This document shows, piece after piece, positions 28,220-37,584 of a DNA stretch of 64,000 bases. Below the pieces are notes generated by a model that did not search any database, was not told the DNA's origin, and saw nothing but the letters and a program-made list of their open reading frames with translations. The position numbers were made by a program, and so were the translations under genes. The DNA is from Cyclobacteriaceae bacterium (GTDB lineage: Bacteria > Bacteroidota > Bacteroidia > Cytophagales > Cyclobacteriaceae), in NCBI GenBank assembly GCA_024644875.1, contig JAHEGY010000001.1, forward strand, positions 91,930 to 155,929. Reading direction: 5' to 3'. Numbering within the stretch: position 1 is the stretch's first letter; every line of letters begins with the position of its first letter.

Positions 28220-29113
28220 TTACACAATACGGCCCGGATATATTCCTTTATCTACCAGGTCAGCAATTCCACCAGTGACAATAGGCTTGTCCTCCCTGTA
28301 AGTAACACCGAGCCATTGCTCATCCGTACTTAACACTTTTACTTTCGACTTTCCGGCTTTTAACATAATATCCACAAAAGTGGGTATATAAAATTCCGCT
28401 TTTGGATTACTATGATTTTCATGAATAAATTTCTTAAAAGCTTCATCCAGGTCATCAAAAATATTTGGCATAAAACCCCAGAAATTCATGGAGACCAGAT
28501 CATCCGGTCTGAGAGGAAAGAGCTGGTCCCCCTCCTCGTAGAAGATCCCTCCTTCTTTTCTGGCTATTTTAGTAAGTTCCTTAACATCCACCAGGTAATT
28601 GTCTGCATCCACATGACAAAGGCCCCTGGAAACTGTTCCATGGTCTGATAAGGTATTATTCAGTTTGTATCCCAGGAGGAACAACTGATCCGCATCCTGA
28701 TTTCCGGTCAAGGCTTCTGCCACAGAGAAAAATGCACTTCTACCATAAAAATCATCCGCATTAATAATAGCAAAGGGTTTGTTAACTACATCCTTTACGG
28801 ATAGCATGGCATGGCCGGTACCCCATGGTTTGGATCTGTTTATATTAAAATTGTTTTCATATTTCTTGAACTCATCCTGATACACATACTCGAACTTGAT
28901 CTTTCCTTTGAAGCGTTCTTTATAGTGATTATTAAAAGCCTCCTGAAGTTCCTTACGTATAATAAATACTACCTTGGTATATCCGGCATCAATCGCATCG
29001 TAAATGGAGTAATCCATGATGGTTTCTCCGGAAGGCCCAATCCCGTCGAGCTGCTTGACACCTCCATATCTGCTGCCGATTCCTGCAGCCATAATTACTA
29101 AAGTTAAATCCAT
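28220..29113 (-). CDS. Nucleotidyltransferase family protein (NDP-sugar synthase type)
   Basis: 297 aa. The N-terminal nucleotide-binding motif AAGIGSRYGG (9-18), followed by KQ and a G-P-x-G-E-x-x-x-D-Y-S-x-x-D segment, and the metal-site NADD (in FAIINADDFYG) show a GT-A-like sugar-nucleotidyltransferase fold. It probably activates a sugar phosphate with an NTP; the sugar is unknown. Start is set at the ATG at 29113: the longer frame begins with GTG at 29149, inside the terminator stem of the upstream gene, which rules it out. Unusual for the class in lacking a recognisable left-handed helix domain. Confidence 0.85.
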   Translation of the reverse strand: MDLTLVIMAAGIGSRYGGVKQLDGIGPSGETIMDYSIYDAIDAGYTKVVFIIRKELQEAFNNHYKERFKGKIKFEYVYQDEFKKYENNFNINRSKPWGTGHAMLSVKDVVNKPFAIINADDFYGRSAFFSVAEALTGNQDADQLFLLGYKLNNTLSDHGTVSRGLCHVDADNYLVDVKELTKIARKEGGIFYEEGDQLFPLRPDDLVSMNFWGFMPNIFDDLDEAFKKFIHENHSNPKAEFYIPTFVDIMLKAGKSKVKVLSTDEQWLGVTYREDKPIVTGGIADLVDKGIYPGRIV

Positions 29114-29138
29114 AGATAAATAAGTTTTTAGCGAAAAT

Positions 29139-29169
29139 AAAAAAACCACCCCTCAAATCTGAGAGGTGG
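29139..29169 (-). terminator. Intrinsic terminator of the sodium/solute symporter gene
   Basis: On the minus strand CCACCTCTC (29169-29161) pairs with GAGGGGTGG (29154-29146), one mismatch, followed by seven T (29145-29139). It separates the symporter from the nucleotidyltransferase and helps fix the start of the latter. Confidence 0.85.
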
Positions 29170-29191
29170 CCTGAATTTATTTTAATTATAA

Positions 29192-31057
29192 TTAATTAGC
29201 TCTAAGCTTATGCAGTGATTTAAACAGAAAATAAGTGCCGGCAATGGCGACAAGAGATAAGATAACTGCCATCATTTCGTTCCCATACAATAAATTACCA
29301 ATGGCAAACAGGCTTGAATAGATCACGATACAGCCTATAAATACCATCAGAATCTGGACTGGCATCTCCCAGGGTTGACCATGAACTTTTTCATCGATCA
29401 TATCACCATCAGCGCGTGCTTCTTCCACGACTTTTTTCCAGCCAGGGCCACCAGGGAGTGTTAATCTGTAAAAATCTCTCAAGGTTTGTGCCTTCTCCGG
29501 CTTGGTGAGATAGGTGGTCAATATCCAGGCAATGGTTGTAGCAACAATGGCTATAATCAACTTAATAGGAAATACTGTTCCGGATAATGCCTTTTCTCCC
29601 AAGGTTGCATAATCGGCAGGCAGAGGATAAATACTGCTGAAGGTATCAGCCAGCCAGAGGTCATTAATCCAGAATACCAGGATCACCGCATTTACCGTAG
29701 CTACCACCATGGCCACCAGTTCTGTCCATGCATTGATTCGCCACCAGAACCATCTCAACAGATATATCAAACCTGATCCGGCTCCGGATAATAGCAGGAT
29801 ATTGAAGGCCTGGGTTGCATCCTCCAGGAAGAACAAGGAGAGCAGGCCAGCAAGTATCATAAGGAGCACGGTAGAGATCCTACCCACCATCACCATATTT
29901 TTCTCAGTTCCCTCGGGGTTTACAAATCTTTTATAGAAATCATTCACCAGGTATGAAGATCCCCAGTTCAGGTGTGTTCCGATCGTTGACATATAGGCCG
30001 CAATGATTGAAGCTACGACCAGTCCAAGCCATCCCGGGCTTAGTTTTGACAGCATCACAGGATATGCAACATCATCTTTCAGATATTCATTTGTAATGGC
30101 CGGGAATTCAGCTTTTATGGTAGCAAGGTCCGGATAGAGAACAATTGAAGCCAGAGCTACAATGATCCATGGCCAGGGCCTTAGGGCATAATGAGCAAAA
30201 TTGAATAATAAAGTGGCTCCGATAGCATTTTTCTCATTTTTTGCAGCAAGCATCCTCTGCGCTATATATCCTCCGCCTCCTGGCTCAGCTCCCGGATACC
30301 AAACCGCCCACCATTGGACAGCTACAGGTATAATGAGTAAGGGTACATAGACCGATGCATCGGTAAAATCAGGAACAAATGATATCTTTTCTTGTAGTGC
30401 CGGGTGGGTTAACAGATTACCAAGACTCCCAATTTCTGGCTGTTGTATGGCTACCACTGCAGCCAGCACCGCGCCAAACATAGCTATTGAGTACTGAAAA
30501 AAGTCAGCCCATATAACCCCTTTTAGCCCACCGAGGGAGGAGTAAATTACAACAACGATAGATGCGCCTACCACCGTTTGCCAGGGCTGGAGATTCAGCA
30601 TAACAGCTCCAATCTTAATAGCGGCCAGAGTTACGGTTCCCATTATAAGAATATTGAAGAATAATCCAAGATAAACTGATCTAAACCCCCTGAGAAAAGC
30701 TGCCGCCTTTCCACTATATCTTTTCTCATAAAATTCCAGGTCTGTCATTACATTCGATCTTCGCCATAGCTTGGCATATATGAATACAGTAACCATACCA
30801 GTTATTAAAAAGGCCCACCAGGCCCAGTTTTTGGCTACTCCATTTTCACGGACCATCCCCGTAACGAGGTTGGGTGTATCAGCAGAAAATGTGCAGGCTA
30901 CCATCGATATACCCAATAACCACCATGGCATTCCGCGGCCACCTAAAAAGAACTCCGATGTATCTTTCCCTGCAGTTCTCGAGGCTATCCATCCTATGGA
31001 TAGAACTATTATAAAAAATATAAAGACAATAGACCAATCTAAAGTATTAAGTGCCAT
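29192..31057 (-). CDS. Sodium/solute symporter (SSS family)
   Basis: 621 aa, inner membrane. About 13-15 helices, the first reading IVFIFFIIVLSIGWIAS. SSS features include FLGGRGMPWWLLGISMVACTFSADTPN in the first repeat and the segment SIIAAYMSTIGTHLNWGSSYLVNDFYKRF, matching the family's helix-8 signature. It would take up a small solute with sodium. Substrate cannot be told from sequence. The gene is monocistronic by layout, with a terminator downstream and a divergent sulfatase upstream. Confidence 0.93.
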   Translation of the reverse strand: MALNTLDWSIVFIFFIIVLSIGWIASRTAGKDTSEFFLGGRGMPWWLLGISMVACTFSADTPNLVTGMVRENGVAKNWAWWAFLITGMVTVFIYAKLWRRSNVMTDLEFYEKRYSGKAAAFLRGFRSVYLGLFFNILIMGTVTLAAIKIGAVMLNLQPWQTVVGASIVVVIYSSLGGLKGVIWADFFQYSIAMFGAVLAAVVAIQQPEIGSLGNLLTHPALQEKISFVPDFTDASVYVPLLIIPVAVQWWAVWYPGAEPGGGGYIAQRMLAAKNEKNAIGATLLFNFAHYALRPWPWIIVALASIVLYPDLATIKAEFPAITNEYLKDDVAYPVMLSKLSPGWLGLVVASIIAAYMSTIGTHLNWGSSYLVNDFYKRFVNPEGTEKNMVMVGRISTVLLMILAGLLSLFFLEDATQAFNILLLSGAGSGLIYLLRWFWWRINAWTELVAMVVATVNAVILVFWINDLWLADTFSSIYPLPADYATLGEKALSGTVFPIKLIIAIVATTIAWILTTYLTKPEKAQTLRDFYRLTLPGGPGWKKVVEEARADGDMIDEKVHGQPWEMPVQILMVFIGCIVIYSSLFAIGNLLYGNEMMAVILSLVAIAGTYFLFKSLHKLRAN

Positions 31058-31361
31058 CGTATTATGTTGTTAAATTAAAAATTTCGAAAAGATAGTATAA
31101 AATTTTTAAACTTCATTAATAAAGAGAAACTGAAATGTCTAAATTTTATGTTATTTTATTTTATCTAGATTAAAAAAACCAGATGGCTGAAAAACCTATA
31201 CATAAAAAAATAGAATGGCTGGAAGAAGGAGAATCCTCGAACGAATGGAGTTAAGTTTAGCAGCTTAAGTGATTTTCCTATTATTGTATAATTTAACCGT
31301 CTGGCAATAGGAACTTCTGAAATCAATCAGTAAATTTCATCATTCATGAACCTGATTATTT
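31058..31361. other. 304-bp gap between divergent symporter and sulfatase genes
   Basis: AT-rich. It should carry two divergent promoters. Near matches to TAnnTTTG on the plus strand (TAAGTTTA, TAAATTTC) exist but none is complete. A 23-codon frame at 31183-31254 looks accidental. No structured RNA seen. Confidence 0.4.
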
Positions 31362-32804
31362 ATGGTAATGGTACGCTTTTTCCCTTATATCCTGATATTT
31401 TTTTCAGTAGTCTTTACTACCTGTAATCAAAAACCGGACAAGACAGCCCCCAACATCCTGTTTATAGCCGTCGATGACCTAAGGCCTGAGTTGAATTGTT
31501 ATGGAGCCGGTCACATCATATCACCTAATATTGATGAAGTCGCCGGAGATGGCATAATCTTCAGGCAGGCCTATTGCCAGGTACCTGTATGTGGAGCCTC
31601 CAGGGCTAGCTTACTGACCGGAATAAGGCCGAATATATCGAGGTTTATCGATTATGATACCTGGGCAGATATAGATGCACCCGGGATACTCAGCCTTCCT
31701 GCTCACTTCAGAGCCAATGGATATCATACCATATCAAATGGAAAGATATTCCATCATAAGACGGATAAAATAGACAGCTGGAGTGTTCCACCTTGGGTAC
31801 CAGCGGATGACCTGGCAGACAAAAAGTTTTGGAGGGATTACCAGAAGAAAGAGAATATTGAAATAATGGAGATGAACGATGGTTCAGGCCCACCCTATGA
31901 AAATGCCGATGTGGATGATAATGCATATTATGATGGCAAAGTTGCTGTTCACAGCATCCAGGATCTAAGAAAGCTCAAGGATATGGGTAAGCCGTTTTTC
32001 CTTGCCATTGGATTTTACAAACCACACCTCCCATTCAATGCTCCTAAAAAATACTGGGAGCTATATGATTCTGAAAAGATTAACCTTCCCGGCAATCCCT
32101 ATACCCCGGAAAATGCACCAAGAGCTTCAATGCATAATTTTGGAGAATTAAGGGCCTATCATGATATTCCTCCTCAGGGTCCCATTCCTGATTCTATGGC
32201 CCTTAAACTAATACACGGGTATAATGCCTGTGTAAGTTATACAGATGCCCAGATTGGGAAGGTCTTAAAGGAATTGAAAGTGCTTGATCTGGACAAGAAT
32301 ACCATTGTGATTATCTGGGGGGATCATGGGTGGAATCTTGGAGAGCATGGATTGTGGTGCAAACACTGCCATTATCAGACCTCCCTGAGAGCACCCCTAA
32401 TCCTTAAAGTCCCATGGAAAACAGGTGGAATAAAAACTGATGCACTGGTAGAATTCATAGATATTTATCCTACCCTCTGTGACCTGGCCGGAATAAGTAT
32501 TCCTAACCATGTTCAGGGTGAAAGTCTAACGAAGTATTATGATAATCCCATGCTTAAGGGAAAACCCCATGTATTCAGTCGGTTTTTTATGGGGGAGTCA
32601 GTCAAGAATCAGGATTTTCGTTACACAGAATGGCTTGACAGTGCTGGAACCCGTTATGCTGAAATGTTATATGATCATAATACCGATCCTGATGAAAATT
32701 TCAATATATCAGGAGAGAACCCTAACGTAATACTTAATGCTTTAAGAAAAGTAAATCTGGAGAACAGAATCGAATCTGAAAAATCAATAGAGATAAATAA
32801 ATAA
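31362..32804 (+). CDS. Sulfatase (iduronate-2-sulfatase-like), lipoprotein
   Basis: 480 aa; signal ends in lipobox FTTC (Cys21), so a surface or periplasmic lipoprotein. Metal-binding AVDDLRPELN (36-45) and the sulfatase signature CGASR (77-81, Cys77 to formylglycine) are typical of the iduronate-2-sulfatase branch of S1 sulfatases, as are GFYKPHLPF and WGDHGWNLGEHG. It removes sulfate from a sugar, most likely a glycan. A start at the ATG 31362 or 31368 is equally possible. It is not part of a cluster; the radical-SAM gene beyond it is convergent. Confidence 0.95.
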   Translation: MVMVRFFPYILIFFSVVFTTCNQKPDKTAPNILFIAVDDLRPELNCYGAGHIISPNIDEVAGDGIIFRQAYCQVPVCGASRASLLTGIRPNISRFIDYDTWADIDAPGILSLPAHFRANGYHTISNGKIFHHKTDKIDSWSVPPWVPADDLADKKFWRDYQKKENIEIMEMNDGSGPPYENADVDDNAYYDGKVAVHSIQDLRKLKDMGKPFFLAIGFYKPHLPFNAPKKYWELYDSEKINLPGNPYTPENAPRASMHNFGELRAYHDIPPQGPIPDSMALKLIHGYNACVSYTDAQIGKVLKELKVLDLDKNTIVIIWGDHGWNLGEHGLWCKHCHYQTSLRAPLILKVPWKTGGIKTDALVEFIDIYPTLCDLAGISIPNHVQGESLTKYYDNPMLKGKPHVFSRFFMGESVKNQDFRYTEWLDSAGTRYAEMLYDHNTDPDENFNISGENPNVILNALRKVNLENRIESEKSIEINK

Positions 32805-32865
32805 ACAGGCACAGCCTGATAATTCAGTGGTTGTATGTGATTGGGAGGTTCCCGGATACCCCGCT

Positions 32866-33576
32866 CTATTTGAAGATCACTTCTTTGATCTCAGGGTTTA
32901 TGGCTTTGATCAGTCTTTCCAACTCTCTCTGATCATATCCGGAAAAAGTATTATATGTTTTGTCAAAGGCAATATCTGCATCGAATTCCTGCAAGCAATA
33001 TCGTTTACAACCCACTATCGTATTGCATATATCGAGGATATCATGGAAGGAATGCTTTTGCTTGATCAGGGTTGTGCGGACCTCATATTCAACATTTGAA
33101 CGCGTCAATATCCTTATAGACTTATTGATCTTACCCAATTGAGATGTGCTAATACTTACACCCGCAATATCCTTGTACTTATCGGTTTCCAGGGGAGCCT
33201 TGATATCCATGGCAACATAATCTACCAATCCCTCTCCGACTATCTGGGATAAAATTTTAGGATTCGTCCCATTGGTTTCAAGTCTTACCTGCAGACCGAA
33301 GGATTTAATTTTTTTGATCACCTCCGGAAGGTCCTTATGCATGGTTGGTTCACCACCAGAGATCACAACGGCACCGTATTTCTTCTTATTTACCTCAAGG
33401 AATGATAGTATATCATCAATTTTTGTATCGGATACTTCCTCGTTATCAAAAATTCTGGCTGATGGGGAATTATAACAGTAATGACATTTAAAGTTACACC
33501 CCTGGGTCAGGATAACATATGCCAATGCCCCTGGATGATGATTTTTACTTTCCTCTATGATTCCCGCAACCTTCAT
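32866..33576 (-). CDS. Radical SAM protein, anaerobic ribonucleotide-reductase activating type
   Basis: 236 aa. The radical-SAM cluster motif is CNFKCHYC (27-34, CxxxCxxC binding a 4Fe-4S cluster), followed by SGGEPT for SAM binding and VAMDIKAP. Size and motif order fit the NrdG-like activases (TIGR02495 type), which make the glycyl radical on class III ribonucleotide reductase. No nrdD is nearby, so the partner is elsewhere or different. It is too short and lacks the extra cysteine clusters expected of a sulfatase maturase, despite lying beside a sulfatase. It forms a convergent pair with that gene. Confidence 0.88.
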   Translation of the reverse strand: MKVAGIIEESKNHHPGALAYVILTQGCNFKCHYCYNSPSARIFDNEEVSDTKIDDILSFLEVNKKKYGAVVISGGEPTMHKDLPEVIKKIKSFGLQVRLETNGTNPKILSQIVGEGLVDYVAMDIKAPLETDKYKDIAGVSISTSQLGKINKSIRILTRSNVEYEVRTTLIKQKHSFHDILDICNTIVGCKRYCLQEFDADIAFDKTYNTFSGYDQRELERLIKAINPEIKEVIFK

Positions 33577-33705
33577 ATTAAATAGCTAATGTCCTAGTGA
33601 ATATACTACATTATATCACGAAATACTACACCCATATTCATTAAAAATGCACCTAATTTCTATAAGATGTACAAATCCGCAAAAAATAATTCAATTATCT
33701 AGGGT

Positions 33706-34695
33706 TTAATATGCCCATTTGAAATAAACTGAACCCCAGGTAAATCCACCGCCAAAGGCGGCCAGTATTATGTTATCTCCTTTTTTAAATTTTTTCTCCC
33801 ACTCCCATAAGCATAATGGTATGGTAGCGGCAGTTGTATTCCCGTATTTTGAAATATTCACGGTAACTTTATCCATTTCTACTTCCATGCGTTTAGCCGT
33901 GGCTTCAATAATCCTGAGATTCGCCTGATGAGGTACCAGATAGGCAACATCTTTACCCTGCAGGTTATTCCTTTCCATGATCTCTGCCGCAACATCAGCC
34001 ATGCTGGTCACAGCATATTTGAATACTGATCGGCCATCCTGATAAAAAGTATGATACCCTTTATCCAGTGTTTCATGGGTTGGAGGATAGGCTGATCCGC
34101 CACCTTTGATCACGATAAAATCCCTGCCAACACCATCACTTCTCAATATTGCATCCTTGATCGTATAATCATCCTCGGAAGGTTCAAGAAGCACTGCACC
34201 TGCACCATCACCAAAGAGGATACAGGTATTCCGGTCAGTATAATCAATTATAGATGACATTTTATCTGCACCAATAACAATAACTTTCTTCATTCCTCCG
34301 GCTTTGATAAAGTTATTGCCAGTCTCAAGTGCATATAAAAATCCTGAGCATGCAGCAGCCATATCAAAACTCATAGCACCTTTTATCCCTACGTTTTCAC
34401 AAATTACATTTGCTGTGGACGGAAAAAACATCTCAGGAGTAACTGTAGCGCAAATCAGCCCATCAATTTCATCCGGGCTTGTATTGGTCTTTTCAAGTAA
34501 TGATTCTACTGCTTTAGTCCCCAGGTATGCAGTCCCTAATCCTTCTCCTTTTAATATCCTTCGCTCACTTATTCCTGTTCTGGTACGGATCCATTCATCA
34601 TTTGTATCAACCATTTTCTCAAGTTCAGCATTAGTTAATACATAATCCGGCACATATCCAGATACTCCAGTTATGGCTGCCCCTAATTTGTTCAT
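33706..34695 (-). CDS. fabH: Beta-ketoacyl-ACP synthase III
   Basis: 329 aa. Starts fatty-acid chains by condensing acetyl-CoA (or a branched acyl-CoA) with malonyl-ACP. The catalytic triad is complete: Cys116 in AAACSGFL, His256 in PHQANLR and Asn286 in YGNTTAA. Length is normal. Not beside plsX or rpmF, its common partners, so it may be one of several KAS III paralogues, and a role in a special lipid cannot be excluded. A promoter element lies 44-51 nt upstream of the start. Confidence 0.95.
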   Translation of the reverse strand: MNKLGAAITGVSGYVPDYVLTNAELEKMVDTNDEWIRTRTGISERRILKGEGLGTAYLGTKAVESLLEKTNTSPDEIDGLICATVTPEMFFPSTANVICENVGIKGAMSFDMAAACSGFLYALETGNNFIKAGGMKKVIVIGADKMSSIIDYTDRNTCILFGDGAGAVLLEPSEDDYTIKDAILRSDGVGRDFIVIKGGGSAYPPTHETLDKGYHTFYQDGRSVFKYAVTSMADVAAEIMERNNLQGKDVAYLVPHQANLRIIEATAKRMEVEMDKVTVNISKYGNTTAATIPLCLWEWEKKFKKGDNIILAAFGGGFTWGSVYFKWAY

Positions 34696-34738
34696 CGTCT
34701 ATTTTTTAAAATTATATATCTCGAAAAAAATATTCCTG

Positions 34739-34746
34739 CAAAAGTA
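34739..34746 (-). promoter_or_regulatory. Candidate -7 promoter element of fabH
   Basis: The minus strand reads TACTTTTG, a full TAnnTTTG match, giving a predicted transcript start near 34732. No -33 match was found. Confidence 0.4.
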
Positions 34747-34835
34747 TAAAAATATCTTATAAGCTATGGGATTTATACGGGCTTTATACTGATCCTAATC
34801 GATTTAATAATATTCCTGAAGATATTTCAGTGAAT

Positions 34836-36680
34836 TCAACGCAGCTTGAGGATTTTTTCTGTATAGATTTTCCCTCCTGAAAACACCTTCATTATATATA
34901 ATCCTTCCTTAAAGCTACTAAGATCGTATCTAATAACATCCCCAGATTCACCGGTTTCGATCAGCACATTTCCAAGAAGGTCGTACAATGTCATCCTATC
35001 GAACTGACCCTCAACATGAATGATACCTGTGGTAGGATTTGGATAAATCTTAGGTTTCAAATTAAATTCTTCCTCAAATCCGGTGGGTTCCCTATCTCCA
35101 AAATAAGGCCTGATCATCAGGCTGCCATGATGATCGGTATTCGGGATCCATTCTCCAAGTACATTATAAAAGATGCGTTCACCGGCATCATGTTGTTTAT
35201 CGAATCCAACAGCCATAAATAAATTTGTTCGTTGTTCATATCCAACATAAAAGGTATCCGTAACATAGATATCCGATAGCGTGATGGTCTGAAACTCATT
35301 AAAACTCGTAATGGGTGCAATGGCCATATCCTGGCGTTCAAATAGTAAGTCATCCGGATTATCTGTCAGTCGTCTCCACACTCTGAAACTGAAAGCAGAT
35401 CCAGCCTGATCCCGGCCAATGTTAGGAAAATGGATATCAACTCTATTGATTATATCAGGCTCCTCCATTACAAACATATAGGCTAATTGTCCGTCGAGTT
35501 GTTCCAATCCCAGACCAAATTCAGCGCTGCCATCATCGGTAGCAAAATAATTTGTAAGGGCGTAATCAATGGAAGTAGTATCATTTACACGGTAATCAAT
35601 GACTCCTTCGGATATGGTATCTCCAGAGCTGATATAGAAATCCATGGTAAGAAAAATCGAATCCGACGTGAGATCCAATTTATCCACATCGAGTTCATTG
35701 ATATTTAATGTTCTACGCTGGGTTCCCTGTAATGGTGGATTAACTTCAGTATTGAAGTTCAATGTATCCAGGATCTTATTCTTATCAAATGTATCCCTGA
35801 TAATAGCCGTATATTCTATTGGCTGCAGTAAATTATCCAGGTTATAAATATCGACTTTGGAAGGAATAAGGAATTTATCCGGGTCTGGTATAAATTGATC
35901 AACCGGAACGGCGGAATATCCATCGAAAATATAATCCGGAGGATGTGTTATTGCCCTGTCAAGAAAGGCCAGGTCGTTAACACTTCGTCCTTTATTAAGA
36001 TATACATAATCTATATGCCATGAATCATAGGATCCGGACAAACGGGCTTTATTTTCAAATTTAAATTGAAAAGCGGAATGAAGAAAGCGAGGTTCAACCT
36101 TATAGATCACCTGCTGGAAAGTATCACTGGAAATAGCGCGGTCACGGTCAAACACATCTATTACTTCCCATTCATTTTGCTGGTTTCTAAAAAAGAGTCT
36201 CAACGAGTCTTCAGCATCCGGAATTTCCGGAAATCCATAAAATTGCCAGAAAAAGCTTAAGTATACTGAATTGATCTCCGTAGGTCCAAGGGTGCTCAGA
36301 TTTACAGGCTTGGATACAAGCGAATCAGCAATCCCCACAGCTTCCTGATTAGCATTATAAATACCACCGTTACCTGTAGCTCCATCAAAAGTGGCCACTC
36401 CCAGTGTGGGGGGCCTTATTCCAAGGGTATAATTTATAAGTACATTGGGACTGTTTATCCAGATATCCGGGCTGGGAAATCCACCTTCATAGGAAAAGTC
36501 ATCCCAAACAGGCAGGGATAGGGTATCATCTTCCATTTTTCTGGCATTCCTTTCCTGGTCACGCTGGATTTGGGGGGAAGTTACCTGAGTGATTGTTAAC
36601 TGTGCGATTCCCTTGTAACTGAACAGAAACAGGAAAAAGAAAACCAATACTGTGTACCTATATTTTCTCAGGACTATCAT
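34836..36680 (-). CDS. Secreted protein with type IX secretion C-terminal sorting domain
   Basis: 614 aa. Signal peptide (about residues 6-26, VLVFFFLFLFSYKGIAQ), a large beta-rich body with no recognised catalytic motif, and a C-terminal T9SS type A domain (about 535-614: IYPNPTTG, LYDLLGNVL, GLYIMKVF, EKILKLR). It is exported through the outer membrane by the type IX system and anchored or released. The ATG overlaps the TGA of the PASTA gene by ATGA, so translation is probably coupled. Last gene of the protease-ddl-PASTA-sorting-protein run. Confidence 0.9.
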   Translation of the reverse strand: MIVLRKYRYTVLVFFFLFLFSYKGIAQLTITQVTSPQIQRDQERNARKMEDDTLSLPVWDDFSYEGGFPSPDIWINSPNVLINYTLGIRPPTLGVATFDGATGNGGIYNANQEAVGIADSLVSKPVNLSTLGPTEINSVYLSFFWQFYGFPEIPDAEDSLRLFFRNQQNEWEVIDVFDRDRAISSDTFQQVIYKVEPRFLHSAFQFKFENKARLSGSYDSWHIDYVYLNKGRSVNDLAFLDRAITHPPDYIFDGYSAVPVDQFIPDPDKFLIPSKVDIYNLDNLLQPIEYTAIIRDTFDKNKILDTLNFNTEVNPPLQGTQRRTLNINELDVDKLDLTSDSIFLTMDFYISSGDTISEGVIDYRVNDTTSIDYALTNYFATDDGSAEFGLGLEQLDGQLAYMFVMEEPDIINRVDIHFPNIGRDQAGSAFSFRVWRRLTDNPDDLLFERQDMAIAPITSFNEFQTITLSDIYVTDTFYVGYEQRTNLFMAVGFDKQHDAGERIFYNVLGEWIPNTDHHGSLMIRPYFGDREPTGFEEEFNLKPKIYPNPTTGIIHVEGQFDRMTLYDLLGNVLIETGESGDVIRYDLSSFKEGLYIMKVFSGGKIYTEKILKLR

Positions 36681-37483
36681 TCCTCATTATTAGGCAATTC
36701 TTCTGATGGAGCTTCACCAGCAATCCATAAATTCACCGAACGACCAATACGAACCATAATTTCAGGTTGAGGACTCTGGCTGACCACTGTGCCAGGCACC
36801 TCTTCAGGTGCATCAATATAATGGATCTCTCCTACTTCCAGGTTTGATCCCAGTATTAATATACGTGCTTCTTCAAGATCCAGTCCCCTGGCATCGGGCA
36901 TTTCGAAGATCACTTTACCAATTCCATCTCCAATCACCAGATCAATTGTACTTCCTTTTGGCAATAAAGTCCCGGGCTCGATAGTTTCCCCATTGTACAG
37001 TTGATCAAGTACAGCATTACGGGCCGGATCTGCCTCATATATCAATTCTCCCCTCAGTAATCCGTAACTCTCCAGTACGCGCTCAGCGAAACTCAATGTG
37101 CCATCAATAAGACGGGGCATTCGAATACTTGGGGGATTTAATGCATTTAATGTTAAAAAGATCTTCCTGTTTTCTTTAACTTTTTGTCCTGGCTCAGGAT
37201 ATTGTTTTAGAACCGCCAAAGCCGGGTATGAGCTGTTATAACCGGAATCCTCGCTTACCTCAAACCTGAAATTACGGTCCGTGAGAAACTCATCCAGGTC
37301 ATCATAAACCAATCCAACAATATTGGGAACCGTTATTGATTCTCCATGATGTGAAGATACAGGCAGATAAAAATAGAATACGGATAATACGATCAGGACT
37401 GTAATAATACCTATATACAAAAGGTGTTTTATGAGGTCAGTAAAATTCTCAGCCTTAAAAATCTTCTTGATAATTGTATTCAT
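36677..37483 (-). CDS. PASTA-domain membrane protein
   Basis: 268 aa from the ATG at 37483; the frame extends eight codons upstream to a TTG at 37507. One N-terminal transmembrane helix (IGIITVLIVLSVFYFY), then three PASTA domains (about 50-115, 120-185 and 190-255), recognisable by VPNIVGLVYDDLDEFL, MPRLIDGTLSFAERVL and MPDARGLDLEEARILI, and a short acidic tail. PASTA domains bind peptidoglycan fragments; here there is no kinase or transpeptidase domain. Next to ddl, this fits a cell-wall role. Confidence 0.93.
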   Translation of the reverse strand: MNTIIKKIFKAENFTDLIKHLLYIGIITVLIVLSVFYFYLPVSSHHGESITVPNIVGLVYDDLDEFLTDRNFRFEVSEDSGYNSSYPALAVLKQYPEPGQKVKENRKIFLTLNALNPPSIRMPRLIDGTLSFAERVLESYGLLRGELIYEADPARNAVLDQLYNGETIEPGTLLPKGSTIDLVIGDGIGKVIFEMPDARGLDLEEARILILGSNLEVGEIHYIDAPEEVPGTVVSQSPQPEIMVRIGRSVNLWIAGEAPSEELPNNEE

Positions 37484-37584
37484 AGTGTCTGAAATAAGAC
37501 CGGGCAAAGGTAATAAATCTATTTTGCCCTGCCTTACTAATATTACGTCAAAAGAATAAAAATCATATAATATTCCATAATATT

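Noticed and set aside
31183..31254. 23-codon frame upstream of the sulfatase
   Set aside because: Too short, no hydrophobic or conserved character, and no promoter or start signal to support it.
32866..33576. Radical SAM gene as sulfatase maturase next to the sulfatase
   Set aside because: At 236 aa it is too short and lacks the additional cysteine-rich clusters of the anaerobic sulfatase-maturing enzymes; its motifs fit an NrdG-like activase.
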